Assembly: GCA_024036415.1 (NCBI GenBank)
Contig: JAMWET010003567.1
Coordinates: 1-64,000, forward strand
Source of the DNA: Prochilodus magdalenae
Taxonomy: Eukaryota > Chordata > Actinopteri > Characiformes > Prochilodontidae
DNA: 64,000 nt
Reading direction: 5' to 3'
Shown here: in pieces, positions 24,305 through 35,500 of the stretch
How the letters are laid out: each line of letters starts with the position of its first letter
Position numbering within the stretch: the stretch's first letter is position 1
Program-made: the position numbers and the translations under genes
The notes under the pieces: model-generated
Databases searched by the model: none
Seen by the model: only the letters and a program-made list of their open reading frames with translations
Told to the model about the DNA's origin: nothing

Positions 24305-24450
24305 CAGTCAGACAGAGAAAGAGGGGAGAGTGAGCAGAGAGAGAGACAGAAAAACAGCAAAAAGAGACAGAGAATAAGAGGGAGAGAAAGAGGTGAGGTG
24401 GAGGGGTACGGTGAAAGGCGAGAAAAGTGGAGTGATAGAGTTAGCCAAAC

Positions 24451-24481
<31 letters not shown>

Positions 24482-24526
24482 GACAGAGAGACAGAGAGAC
24501 AGAGAGACAGAGACAGAGACAGAGAC

Positions 24527-24592
<66 letters not shown>

Positions 24593-24880
24593 CAGGGATA
24601 GAAAAGTTGAGAGAGAAAAAAGAAATCTCTAGACAGTGCCAGAGTACAAAGTAAGCGGAGTGACACAGTCAGACAGACAGAGGGCAAGCGACCCAGCACA
24701 GACAGGCAGAAAATAGGAGGTACAGTAAGAGGGAAGAGGGTGGGTGCGGTGGCACGAGAGAAGATTGAGAGGGAGGTAGAAGCATCAAAACTGTGAGAAA
24801 ATAACAGAGCAAGTGGAGTGATAGAGTTAGCCAAATAGAGACAGACAGAGAGAGAGAGGGGGGAAGAGAGAGAGCATATG
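24305..24880. repeat. Purine-rich GA/CAGA region
   Basis: A GA core at 24450-24590 has CAGAGA units before it and looser purine-rich sequence after. Continues the same kind of composition as 23897-24230, so the two probably form one expanded domain. Confidence 0.9.
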
Positions 24881-25440
24881 CATCCTGTGTTGTTAAACAC
24901 TGAAGCAGCACGTGGCCCAGGACTATATTGCCGTGTCCCGCTGAAAGACGAGGCAGACCTTGAGCGTCCCGCCGTGGCGGAATCACATGCATTAGCACCC
25001 TCTCCCTGCACCGCCCCCTCAAACACATAGGGATTTCTACGGAGACAAAACAGTAGCCAGGTGCTACATTTCACACATAGTGCCAGAAATGGGCATGGGA
25101 TGCTCTCCATGCTTTATCTCACTCTGAGAAAGCTAATAACAGTCTGTAGTAAGGACATGTTGCTGAGAGATGAGTTCTAGTGAAGCTGGAGGCCATAACA
25201 CAGAGCCAGGTGAACATTTCTCAGAGTAGGAGCTCTCTGCTTCGTGAAGCAAGCAAGACACCATATTCACCAGTGTGGAACCCATGTGACTGTTCCGTAA
25301 GGCACATTTCACTATGCGTAAAGTACTCAATCAGACAACACGTCTTCACTGGCTAAAGGCTTGCTTCCTTAGTTCTGAACTGGAGCTATAAGGCTAGTGT
25401 AACTAACATGTCATAAGAGACTAGAACTGGACAAACATAA

Positions 25441-25500
25441 GCTGAGATAAGATAACACTTTATTGATCCTAATGGGAAATTAGAGATTAGAAATTAGAGT
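25441..25500 (-). repeat. LINE/SINE 3' tail, 'AATAAAGT' type
   Basis: The reverse complement reads CCCATTAGGATCAATAAAGTGTTATC, the 3'-terminal signature of many fish retroelements; similar tails occur at 42290 and 53822. Confidence 0.6.
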
Positions 25501-25844
25501 AGAGATGAACATCAGTCTTCAGGGGGGCTGCCCCTGGTCTGTTAGCTATGCAATGTCCATGTTTATAGATGACAGTATGTTATACAGTGTGTTAAAGATT
25601 ACCTAAGAAATCTGAGTGGTTTAGGGGAAACTAGGATGTAAACTAGGATGTAAACTGTGTTGCACTTATTATGACCTTATCTCCTCTACAGGAATGAGCA
25701 CTGGGCTGGGGTTGCCAGGTAATGCTTTACTTGCTCTATGTCTATGTATTAATCTCTAGGTACCAGCACTGGCCCCCTGTTCGGGCAGTGTCTGAGCTCG
25801 TGGTGAGTTTTAGGCTCTAAACTTCCTACTAGCTGGAGTATTAT

Positions 25845-25920
25845 CCAACGGAACACTAAGCAGAGTTGTAAGTCGCTCTGCATAAGAGCGTCTGCTAAAT
25901 ACCTTAAATGTAAACTAGGA
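25845..25920 (-). repeat. Dispersed repeat end 'GCTCTTATGCAGAGCGAC' (family R2)
   Basis: AAGTCGCTCTGCATAAGAGCGTCTGCTAAAT is the inverse of the start of the elements at 27858 and 63611. This is a very common teleost interspersed sequence. Confidence 0.65.
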
Positions 25921-26117
25921 TGTAAACTAGGATGCACTAGAGGTAAATCAATACCACATTTTGTTTTCTGATCGTGATATTAACTTTTCCAGGTAGAGGA
26001 GAGTAACTCATTAAGTTTACTTTATACTCTACTACATTATGGTCAAGTCTGTCTTTCCTTATGGCTCATGTGTGCATGAAAACAAAACATGTCAAAACGA
26101 AAGCAGCGCCAAGTGAG

Positions 26118-27055
26118 CCCACCAATCAGGGTACAGATGTCACTTGTTTTGAGCTAGTTTTGATCATTAGGACAGAGCTCGGTTCTAGCTAATGGAAACT
26201 GTTCTCCTTCAGTGTTTTGTGCTTACGATCATTTGATCAGACATCAGTGTCAGACTAATCAATGACCTTCTATTAAAGACTGGAGGACTGAGAGACTGGA
26301 GTCTTTACACCTACACCATTAAGAGTCTTGTTCCAGAAATGATAACAGGACATTAGAGCCATAGTAAACCATGCTACTGTTACTCTCCATACTTATAGGG
26401 GTTGGACAATGAAACTGAAACACCTGTCATTTTAGTGTGGGAGGTCTCATGGCTAAATTGGACCAGCCTGGTGGCCAATCTTCATTAATTGCACATTGCA
26501 CCAGTAAGAGCAGAGTGTGAAGGTTCAGTTAGCAGGTAAGAGCACAGTTCTGCTCAAAATACTGCAATGCACACAACATTATGGGTGACATACCAGAGTT
26601 CAAAAGAGGATAGATTGTTGGTGCATCTGTGACCAAGACAGCAAGTCTTTGTGATGTATCAAGAGCCACGGTATCCAGGGTAATGTCAGCATACCACCAA
26701 GAAGGACGAACCTCCACCAGCATCACGTAGTGACCTGGCCACTATCCTGCAAGAAGAATGGCTTAAACTCCCTCTGACCACTGTGCAGGACTTGTATATG
26801 TCATTCCCAAGACGAACTGACGCTGTATTGGCTACAAAAGGAGGCCCTACACCATACTAATAAATGATTGTGGTCTAAAACCAGGTGTTTCAGTTTCATT
26901 GTCCAACCCCTGTAAGTACATCTGAAGGTAAATACTTTAGCACTGTTACTCAGGTGGAGGTCTAAAGGGAGGAACTTCTACCATTACAGGAGGAATAGTT
27001 TACCTTGGGTATCTCTACTTTAACTCACCTACATGATTTGTGTATTTTGTCCACC
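26118..27055 (+). repeat. Dispersed repeat R1, copy 2, split by a Tc1 element
   Basis: Matches 5365-5800 on both sides of the family-A element at 26396-26912. The left part ends CTCTCCATACT and the right part resumes AAGTACATCTGAAGG. Confidence 0.85.
26396..26912 (+). mobile_element. Tc1-like family A non-autonomous element, copy 2
   Basis: A 517-bp element in the opposite orientation to the copy at 17491, flanked by TA. The left end is TAGGGG instead of CAGGGG. The DNA-binding-domain frame is interrupted: AAAAGAGGATAG gives a stop, and 15 bp present in copy 1 are missing just after it. Nested inside dispersed repeat R1. Confidence 0.9.
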
Positions 27056-27855
27056 TCCAACATTCCCTTTGAATCAGCAGATACTGATATCAATGCACTA
27101 TTTTTTCTATAATAGCCATTAGGGAGCACAAACATATCTGACCACATTTAGGCGAAGGGTGAAATTGTGTAAGTTCGATTTTCAGCCAAACTGTTGCTTT
27201 AGGTTATCCAGGTCTGCTTTGTGAAATACCCACCAGAATAAAGTCACCCTTGAGGCAGAGGCTCCACTGTGTACAAGTGAATTATTCTGCTTGGTGACTT
27301 GCATAGGGTGGTCAGATTTGACACCTCTCTGGCTCTAGATACAGTGACTGATAAGATTTACTGCATGTGTGAGAAAGGTCAGAGATCCTCACTGCATGAG
27401 AGCCAATAACTTCCACAAGCCATGTCTCTTCTTTTATTCTGTGTGTCTGAGTCTCCCCTCCAGTACATAATCACACGCACACACATATACTCATTACACG
27501 GATTGGGTCAGTGTGTGAAGGCTGTATGGGAAGAGTTACGCACATGCAAGCTTGCACCATTTTAAAGGCAAATTCCACTCATTTTTAAAACGTTCTGAAT
27601 ATTTCAAATGTCAAAGTGATTTAATATGAAGCGGCTCATTGTAGAGAAACTCCTAATTCTTTACAGTGGCAGTGATAGAAAGCGGGGGGGCATGTGTTAT
27701 CTGAGTTTTTACAGTATGTAGGACGTCAGTGATGCTTAAAACAAGTACATTTTTTTTCAGGGACTATTTGGCCTTACAACGCCCGGCATGTACCCCTCCA
27801 TCATGAATGGATTGAAAGGTCCAAAGGTCTCAAAAGCATGAACCACTTCCTGTAA
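27056..27855. other. Intergenic, no gene seen
   Basis: Unique-looking sequence with no recognised repeat or exon. Confidence 0.45.
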
Positions 27856-27857
27856 TA

Positions 27858-28075
27858 CATTTACGGCATTTAGCTGACGCTCTTATCCAGAGTGACTTAC
27901 AAGGTTAGTCACATTACAGGTAGGCCAATGTAGTGTTAGGAATCTTGCCCAAGGACTCTTATTGGTGTAGCACAGCAGTTACCCCAGGCTGGGATTTGAA
28001 CCCCAGTCTCCCACATGTGGTGGTGGTGACTCCTTGGTGGGTAGTGCTGTTAACTGCTGAGCTACACCAACCACC
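27858..28075 (+). repeat. Dispersed repeat R2 (common teleost element)
   Basis: Begins TTTACGGCATTTAGCTGACGCTCTTATCCAGAG, includes TGTTAGGAATCTTGCCCAAGG and GGGATTTGAACCCCAGTCTC, and ends GCTGAGCTACACCA. The middle resembles a tRNA B-box (GATTTGAACCCC), so it may be SINE-derived. Partial copies occur at 25845 and 63611. Confidence 0.7.
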
Positions 28076-28119
28076 TTATTACACTTCAAGTAATAACTTG
28101 AAGGAGCTTTCAGAGATGC

Positions 28120-28414
28120 TCAGGGTCATGCCAGACTGCAATGGAGTGACTCAGAATGGCAGCTGGTTACTGAAGTGACGAATCCCACATTGTCTTGGTG
28201 GAGACCACCAACGAATCTGTGTGTGGAGGCATTGTGGTCAGGTGCCTGGCATGTTGCATTAGCAAACATGGCAGCCCAACGGCATACTGAGAGGCACCAA
28301 GTCTGAATGTAAAGCTCAATAAAATATTGCAATCAGTCTAAATGCATCATCATTTATTGCTCCTGGTAACCTTTATCTCCATCTGGGTGCCACTACTCTT
28401 TTGAAGATAGGTGT
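28120..28414 (+). pseudogene. Tc1-like family B transposon, copy 4 (3' part)
   Basis: Starts in the middle of the family (CCAGACTGCAATGGAGTGACTCAGAATGGCAG) and jumps by an internal deletion from AGGCATTGTGGTCAG to GGCATGTTGCATTAGCAAACATG. Retains the 3' end CTCTTTTGAAGATAGGTGTA. Confidence 0.75.
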
Positions 28415-31400
28415 ATATGATCATCGCGTTATGGCATGCATGTTTTCAGTTGCTTTCTGGCAACAGGGATGTGTGATACGTTTGTCTCCAATACTTTACG
28501 GCATGTGCAGCAGATAAGAGAGTAGGTTGAAAAGTGCTGGCATGTTCCTTTAAGCCTGGGCTGAAGTTTAGCCACGGCTGCTATCCTAGCCCCCAGCAGA
28601 TCATCTCCTCATGATTGCTCCTTGCAGGACTTCCTTAGGCGCAGCAGCAGCAGCAGGGCCACTCATTCGAGCGGGACTAACACGGCCACTGAATACAGAT
28701 GTGCCTTCTCAGTGTCCAGACCTGCCCACAAAATGGACAGTAAATTCAATCCGGCACCGAGGTCACTACAGCCCTATAAACCCTCGGCACACAGCTGATC
28801 CCCGGGCCGCACACACATATCCACAAATACACTCAAAATGCACACACACATGCCTCAGGCTGCACCTAGAGAGCGTAGGGCCGTTTGCCCTCACTCTAAG
28901 ATGCTCTACATAGTATACGCTATTAGCGGGGAAGTAAAACATGTCTAATTACCTTGGTGCATAACCCTAGGTTAAAAAATAGGGGAGTCACGATTCACTG
29001 TTACGTGATCCACTCTCCTTCCCCATGGGTGTGCAAGTATGCCATGTGGGGGCTGGGTGGGGTGAGGCAGGGGTAGCTGCAGTTGCTGACAGTGCCAGCA
29101 AGGGGAGCTCTGCACAGCAGAGAGACCCTGCATAGAAAAGGCTATTTTTAGACCAGTGAATAGAAAAATGTATTTATAGAGCATCGGGCTCCGCCACAGT
29201 GAGGGAGCCGGAGCTGCGGGGGGAGTCAATGCATCAAATCACTGCTGACAAGCAGCTCTTAGCTGAGGGAGGAGATACTGACAAACGCAACATACACACA
29301 CACTGAGGCACACATCCACCGAAAGACACGCACACACACAGCCCCTGTGCACAGCATGCTGCACGAAAGATACAGCCATCATCGGCAGTGCAGTGACATT
29401 CACACGCTCTCCGAGGAATAGTGCTGCTTGAGCTAAATGCAGCACCAAACCCGCGCTGCTGTGCTCCAAAATAAACCCCCTAATCAGAGCGACATGCAGC
29501 TCTTTGATTGCGTAAGGCCTCTAAATCATCGGGTACTTGCTTATATGTCCAAGAGTATAGATTCCCCTTCTAATTGATGAGGACAGTTGCTTTATGGTGC
29601 ATCTATTCCAGGCAAAAAGGCTACAAATAATAATTTAAAAAAAGAATTGAAGAACAAGTGAGAATTAAAACAGACACACAGCAAAAATATGGGGTCTGTA
29701 ATTTTATGGATGGCATAAGAGGGTCCGGCTTGCAATCATCAAATTCATTCGCTCCAGAAAGGGGTCCAAAACACAGCTGACATTACAAAATGGTTATCGG
29801 CACCCCACATGCAATTACAGATTTTCACCAATGAGGCTGCCAAATCCCCAAATCTTACATAGTGCAGCTTTAATTTCCACAGGAAAGCATTGCCAGAGGA
29901 ATAGGACACTCTGGAGTGGCCACATGTTAGCCTGACATAATGATGCTCATTACCTAGCATCAGACAGAGAGGTATAAAGCAGAGATGGATTACCGACATT
30001 TCAGCCAAGCCAGGCAAAATCCATCAAGATCGCAGAAAGAGTGAGCCTGGGTCCAATTTTCCATGATAGGGGCCCTCAATGTTATTTTGTAGGTCTATGG
30101 TTTTCATCATTTCATACATTAAGTAAAATAGCGGGGTTAAGGGGTCCTCTAAAGACACTTGGCGTGGGGTCCTTTCAAACCTTGGAGCTCTATTTAAAAA
30201 CTTGGAGGAATGATGTAGTCCCTGTAGTGACTGGACCCCTCAGACAGATACTGACACAACTGTACTCCCTTAACATACAGTATAATCCAGTTAGCTACAC
30301 AAACAGCCCTGTGTTTGCAAAAGCTTTCAAATAGATCTTCCACAAACAGCAACATGACCAATTTGCTGCTTATTATTTTATATTGAATAGATAATCTAAT
30401 GTAAACATTTATGCCAGCGGCAATGGCATCAACTCGTTTGACACGTAACAGCAGTGGGAAAACAAGCCAATGACATTGTAATTAGCATCATAGTTAGATT
30501 CTGTGATCCAGACGTATTTACCAACATCAGTACCTGTTCCTACTAAGGCTCCTGTGGCCGACTGCAATCAAATCCTCACAGCATTGTTCCAATATCTAGT
30601 AACACCTTCCCTGCTTATAAAAAGAGTGGAGGCTGTGACTGTAGTAAACTGGATGAGCGGAATCAAAACAACAATTTCAGCATCTTCACATTGTTTTACT
30701 GCAACATAAGGAACACGGCAATTTTAACATCAAACAAAGATGCAAATCTGTCCTTTTAATACAAAATGAAATCTAATCTCACATTAGCCTCAGTATAGAC
30801 ACCACTGCAGAGCTTTGGCCAAAATAAATAAAAATAAATAAGACAAAATTCACTCCTGTATCAGAGTCTAGCTTTTCCAGGGAACAGAAGGCAAGCGACG
30901 TGTCTCACCGGAGCCCTGTAAGGCGATTGTGAGAGAATCCAGAGAATAATATAGCCCACCATTCTGTTTTTCTGGGATTAAGCTCAATACTGACTGAGGT
31001 AAGGCTCCGACCAAAGGCTCGCAGTGCTGCACTGCTCAATGCACATTCAAGTATACTTGGTCACGAAGCAATCACACAGTCTATTCAACAGTGTGTAGAA
31101 TAGAGTGTGCATGCCTGCTAACCTTCTGAGTACTTACTGGGAGTGATGTGTGGACAGATCAAGCTTTTAGCCAGGGATGCTAGAGAAGGCTCTGCTTACG
31201 GTGCTTTGCTGCCCTTAGTGGTGAGAAGATGCAACAGCAGGGAGGCTCTTACCATGCAGGGCATACACTGCAGCAAAGCAAATGCCATCTCTGATACAAC
31301 AGTGGCTTCTGTTAAAACTAGGTTAAAATGGAGCCAGCTTAACAGGTATTATAGTTTTTGGTACTGCGGCAAAAGACATTTTGGAATGACAAGGTATCAT

Positions 31401-32340
31401 GCTTTTTGGCACGGCAACATAGGGACATTCTGGAGCAGCAAAATATACCACTGCACCAAATACAATGTGCAACATCAACCATGCTAGAAAACTTCAAGCT
31501 AGGCCTGCTTTCAATGTAGCAGTGTGTTTTAGTATTTCTTCAGTGGAGCTTTATACAAGCATTTCAGACAGTATTCACTTCTGATTGCATCTAACTAGTA
31601 GGACTAGTCCATAAACTCCTTCACAGGTATGCATTTTCACAGTGTCATGCAACTAGAGAAAGACAAGTTAATCCAGTACGTCTTTTTAGAGTCGGTTAAG
31701 ATAAAAACGTTAGTAGCGCTTCCAGGCTGGAATCAAGTTAAAATGAGATTTAAAACCATCCAGTGTTTAAAAAACAAAGCTCATCCAGTGCTGGTGATCA
31801 TCTCTCCATCCGCAAAGGAGTCAGTGCTGAGATTAGAGCAGAAGAGAGCTGACTCATGCCCTGAAATCCGTATTCCACGGCAAATCTGAAAGATCGTGAG
31901 CTTCCTTTCACCACAGAGCAGGGCACGGAGCCCAAAGTCTGTCCACCACTCCATCACTCCATCGCCCCACCCTGAAGAAGCATCCACCCTCCATCTCTGT
32001 GTAAAGAACAGCCCGGTGCACACAGACAACCCAGGCTTTGGAAGAGTCTTTTAAACGCACACACACAGAGCACCTGATACTGTGGTCTTCTCTGCAGTAG
32101 CTCTAAGCAAAGATAGGTTAAGCTGGAGGGCCTGAACGACCTCTTCATGGCAGGCCCCGAGCACCACTCCAGCTCGCACACCAGTCAGTAGAATCACCGC
32201 CCACCCTACGGTTATAAAGAGCCCTTCTGTAAGAGTGCTCATGGTGGTCTACATATGAATAACTGCGCAGGAAAACACAGTTTCAGTAGCAGCAGCAGCA
32301 GAGATGCAGTTGCCATGGTGACAGTTCATGGCGACGGACG
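28415..32340. other. Intergenic / 3' flank of arhgef37, no further gene seen
   Basis: Mostly unique-looking DNA. 29040-29500 is GC-richer, with CA-rich stretches; CTATTTTTAG at 29142-29151 fits the MEF2 binding consensus. The 3'UTR of arhgef37 presumably occupies some of the sequence just below 32340, but no convincing poly(A) signal was found. Confidence 0.4.
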
Positions 32341-32550
32341 CTAGGGGTAGGGCAGGGTGGGCGAGGCAACCACCGAGGGCAGCATGGCCAGGTAGTTGGA
32401 GGGCACGTAGCCTCTTTGCCCCCGGGCTTCCACCAGACTCCACTCGGTGTTCCCGCGCTTGTCATGTGGCTCCACCACCCGCACAGGTTCACCTGCTCGA
32501 AGAGAGAGCTCGTGGCTGCCCCGAGCCGTGAAGTCATACCCTGCAAAGAC
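32341..32550 (-). CDS. arhgef37: arhgef37 exon 13: second SH3 domain and stop
   Basis: The 210-nt terminal coding exon gives 69 residues (about 664-732) and TAG at 32341-32343. The SH3 signature is complete: GYDF (ALYDY position), [14 protein letters not shown], the groove Trp in [11 protein letters not shown], then RGYVPSNYL. The acceptor is CTCTCTAG|GTCTTT. The C-terminal tail SPTLPYP is short, as in the family. No clear minus-strand AATAAA was located below the stop, so the 3'UTR end is unset. Confidence 0.95.
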   Translation of the reverse strand, partial: VFAGYDFTARGSHELSLRAGEPVRVVEPHDKRGNTEWSLVEARGQRGYVPSNYLAMLPSVVASPTLPYP

Positions 32551-35500
32551 CTAGAGAGACAGAAAATTCACAAGTTCAATGATTTTAGAGGAATAGACAA
32601 TCCAATTACAACTGCAAGACTTATTTAGACAAGTCGCTTGATGCATCGCAAGTTCAATACTTAATCAGTACTGTGCTTTTAGTTAGATCAGTTCCATCAG
32701 GCTGTATTTCACCCACAGTCTTTAAAATAAAGACCTTAAAAAGGGTCATAGAGCATCCTCTTTTACCTGCCTAAAGAACCTTTTAACAAACAAACAAACA
32801 AAAAATATGGTTATAAATGAACTGTGAATAATTATTCACATAATCAGCTCACATAATACAAAGACAAATTAGCTACCATTTCGCAACCTGTATTTTGGGC
32901 ATATGGATATGCTAATCTGACTTTCTATTAGCATATCTAACACACATAGTTGATTAATATTACATACTCCTGTATTCTGTAACGCGCATTTTGCTCCTAT
33001 ATACAATCAAGTTATTAAGGATTACACAGTACCAGGTTATTTTACTACTATGTCCACAGTTCTTGGGGTAAATCTACAACCTTGTCCTCTGACCGCCATA
33101 TTTGGTATTTCAGATCCCTTACTCGCACTTACATCTACACAACAAGACATTATAGCCGTCTCATCACTACTAGCGAGACGTTCCTTATTGTTGCACTGGA
33201 AGTCCGCTAAATATCCCTTAATCTCCAGGTGGCTTAAAGACATCATGTTTTTTTTTTAAACTGGAAAAAATTAAATACACGTTGAGAGGATGTAAAAAAA
33301 ATTTTTTTTATAAATGGCAGCCCTTTTTTTCTTATTTCACTAATTTAGAGGTTCTACCCAACTGAATGTGTGCTTGTTTTTGTTTTTGTTTTTTTTTCTA
33401 TTTGCATTAATAGTCAGTAATGTGTGTGTTGGGCATGGAGAGCTGAGTGGGCACGGGCTTTGTTCAATGTTCTTACACGGTAACCTGTGATTTAAATCAT
33501 TTTTTCTACATCCTTATCAGAATGGTGTATCATGATAATTATTATTATTATTATTATTTTATGTGTGGTTATGTGACCGTGTACATAAATGTAAAAGTGG
33601 ATTAGGATAATTGCATTTTTTGTAATTTAAACTATTGTATTGTATTCATTCCAATAAAAATATTTGGCAAAAAAAAAAAGGATTACACAGACAAGGATTA
33701 CCCAGTCTGACCCTCTTTGGACCGCCCACATCTAGTTGATTTTCAAAAATAAGCAATAACATCCACTACAGAAATCGCAACTACATAAGGCATTTTTCTG
33801 CATACTGCAAACTTGAGCGCACAATTTCTGTCTATTTGTAGCATGTTACATACTGCAAAAAGTTTAAACAGGTTCACAAAAGCCATTGCATGCAACTGAA
33901 TGCAGCTAATCATCCCAAGAACATGTTTCAACCAAAGCCACTTTTTTATTTAGCATTCCTGTTCATTAAAAAACGAGACGAAGATGCCGTTAAGGGATTC
34001 AATATTACTGGCTTCACTTCAACTCAATAAAAAAACTGATCTTCAGACAATGACGATTGTTTTAGCCACTGTTCTGTTTGGTATCAAGTCATATAGCACT
34101 GTGATCTGACCCCAACTTCTGGTGTTGTCACAACCCTAGTAGCTGAGAAATGATAGAACTTTTAATCCAAATGAAATTGATGGATGTAAAGTCTTGGAGA
34201 TCGAGACTGCGCATTCGGGATTCCATGTTCATAATAAAACTAAGCAATCTGTCAATGAGGTGGAACAGGATGTTTGCCAGATGTTCAAGTAAAAAGTGTA
34301 CTCATGGGGGCTTTAGCCTTCATCATTAAGCTCACTCGCTCTATATTAGTTTACCAATAAGTGGTCATTCAGACATTACAGAACATACTACAACAGAGAG
34401 TGTCCTTGGCTGATAGCGAGTTCTAATCCATAACAGAGATAATGACATTATCAAGAGAGGCTCCTAACCTGAAGAAAAGAGAACCGAACATTCTCAAATC
34501 ACAACATGGACCAAGCACTCCCCCATGTGGCTGACACTGGAGTCTACTCCAGTCCAAGCCAGAAAACGCTGCCAAGTGGTTTGGTTTTTTTAGCCTGACT
34601 TCAGTGCCAAATTATAAACCCCCCTACCTGGCTTGTAAAAGGTGAAGGAAGCAATGCATCTGTGAGATTGGATGTCACCTGGCTGTGTTTTTTTTCTGTA
34701 CAGGAAAGATTCTGCACTAGTGCAATGATTAATGACCCTGAAAGGTTGGGCACAAAAATCTGTCACAGTTTTTACGATCGCACGGCCCATATATCTCACA
34801 CTCCCACCCATGCAGGCGCGAAGCAAATTGTCTTGGCTTCGGCTTTCTCACCAGTACAAGCCGGCCAAATAATATGCCAGCGTTTGACAGCTAAACCACA
34901 TAAATGAATAAATCGGTGAGTGTGGGGAGCAGTGTAAAATTGTGATCTAATACCGCTGACAAGGCTAGGCTGCTCATTTCTATGTTCATTACATTGGTGT
35001 TTGCACATGCTGCCGCCACCCCTACACAGCTGCCCTTGCTTAAACACTGTACGAGCGTGTGAGATTGATTGATGCTCTGGAGGCGGTACAGCATCACCAT
35101 CAATCTATTCATCTAGACACACCAGGCCGAATAACTGGCCTTCACAACCTGCCACTCAAACCCCATATACTGCACCTGGAAGCAGGGCAGAGCCATGCTG
35201 ACCACAGGCTGAGCTCCGGACGTGTATGAGTGTCTCCTGATTCCAGGCCCGATGGCAGTGGCGGTCAGGTGCGGGGAAGGAGGTGGCGGCTCTGTGGTCA
35301 CTTGCTGGTATCGGGTCAGCTTGGAGGCTGGAACGTAGCCCCGGGGACCTGAAAGCACAATCACATTTACACCAAGGAGATTAATGTCCACTGCATCAAC
35401 ACATTTTATCAGGAGGTGGCTGGGGGGCTGGTGGGGTGCAGCTATTTGAGGGAGGTGGGTGTCGGCTGGCAGTTTTGTTGAGGTCCCCGTTCACTTTGTT

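Noticed and set aside
23724..25110. Ser/Leu-rich frames of 189 and 275 codons on the minus strand
   Set aside because: Translations of GA and GAGT microsatellites.
27960..28020. tRNA gene, because of GATTTGAACCCC
   Set aside because: Only a B-box-like piece inside a dispersed repeat; no cloverleaf can be drawn around it.
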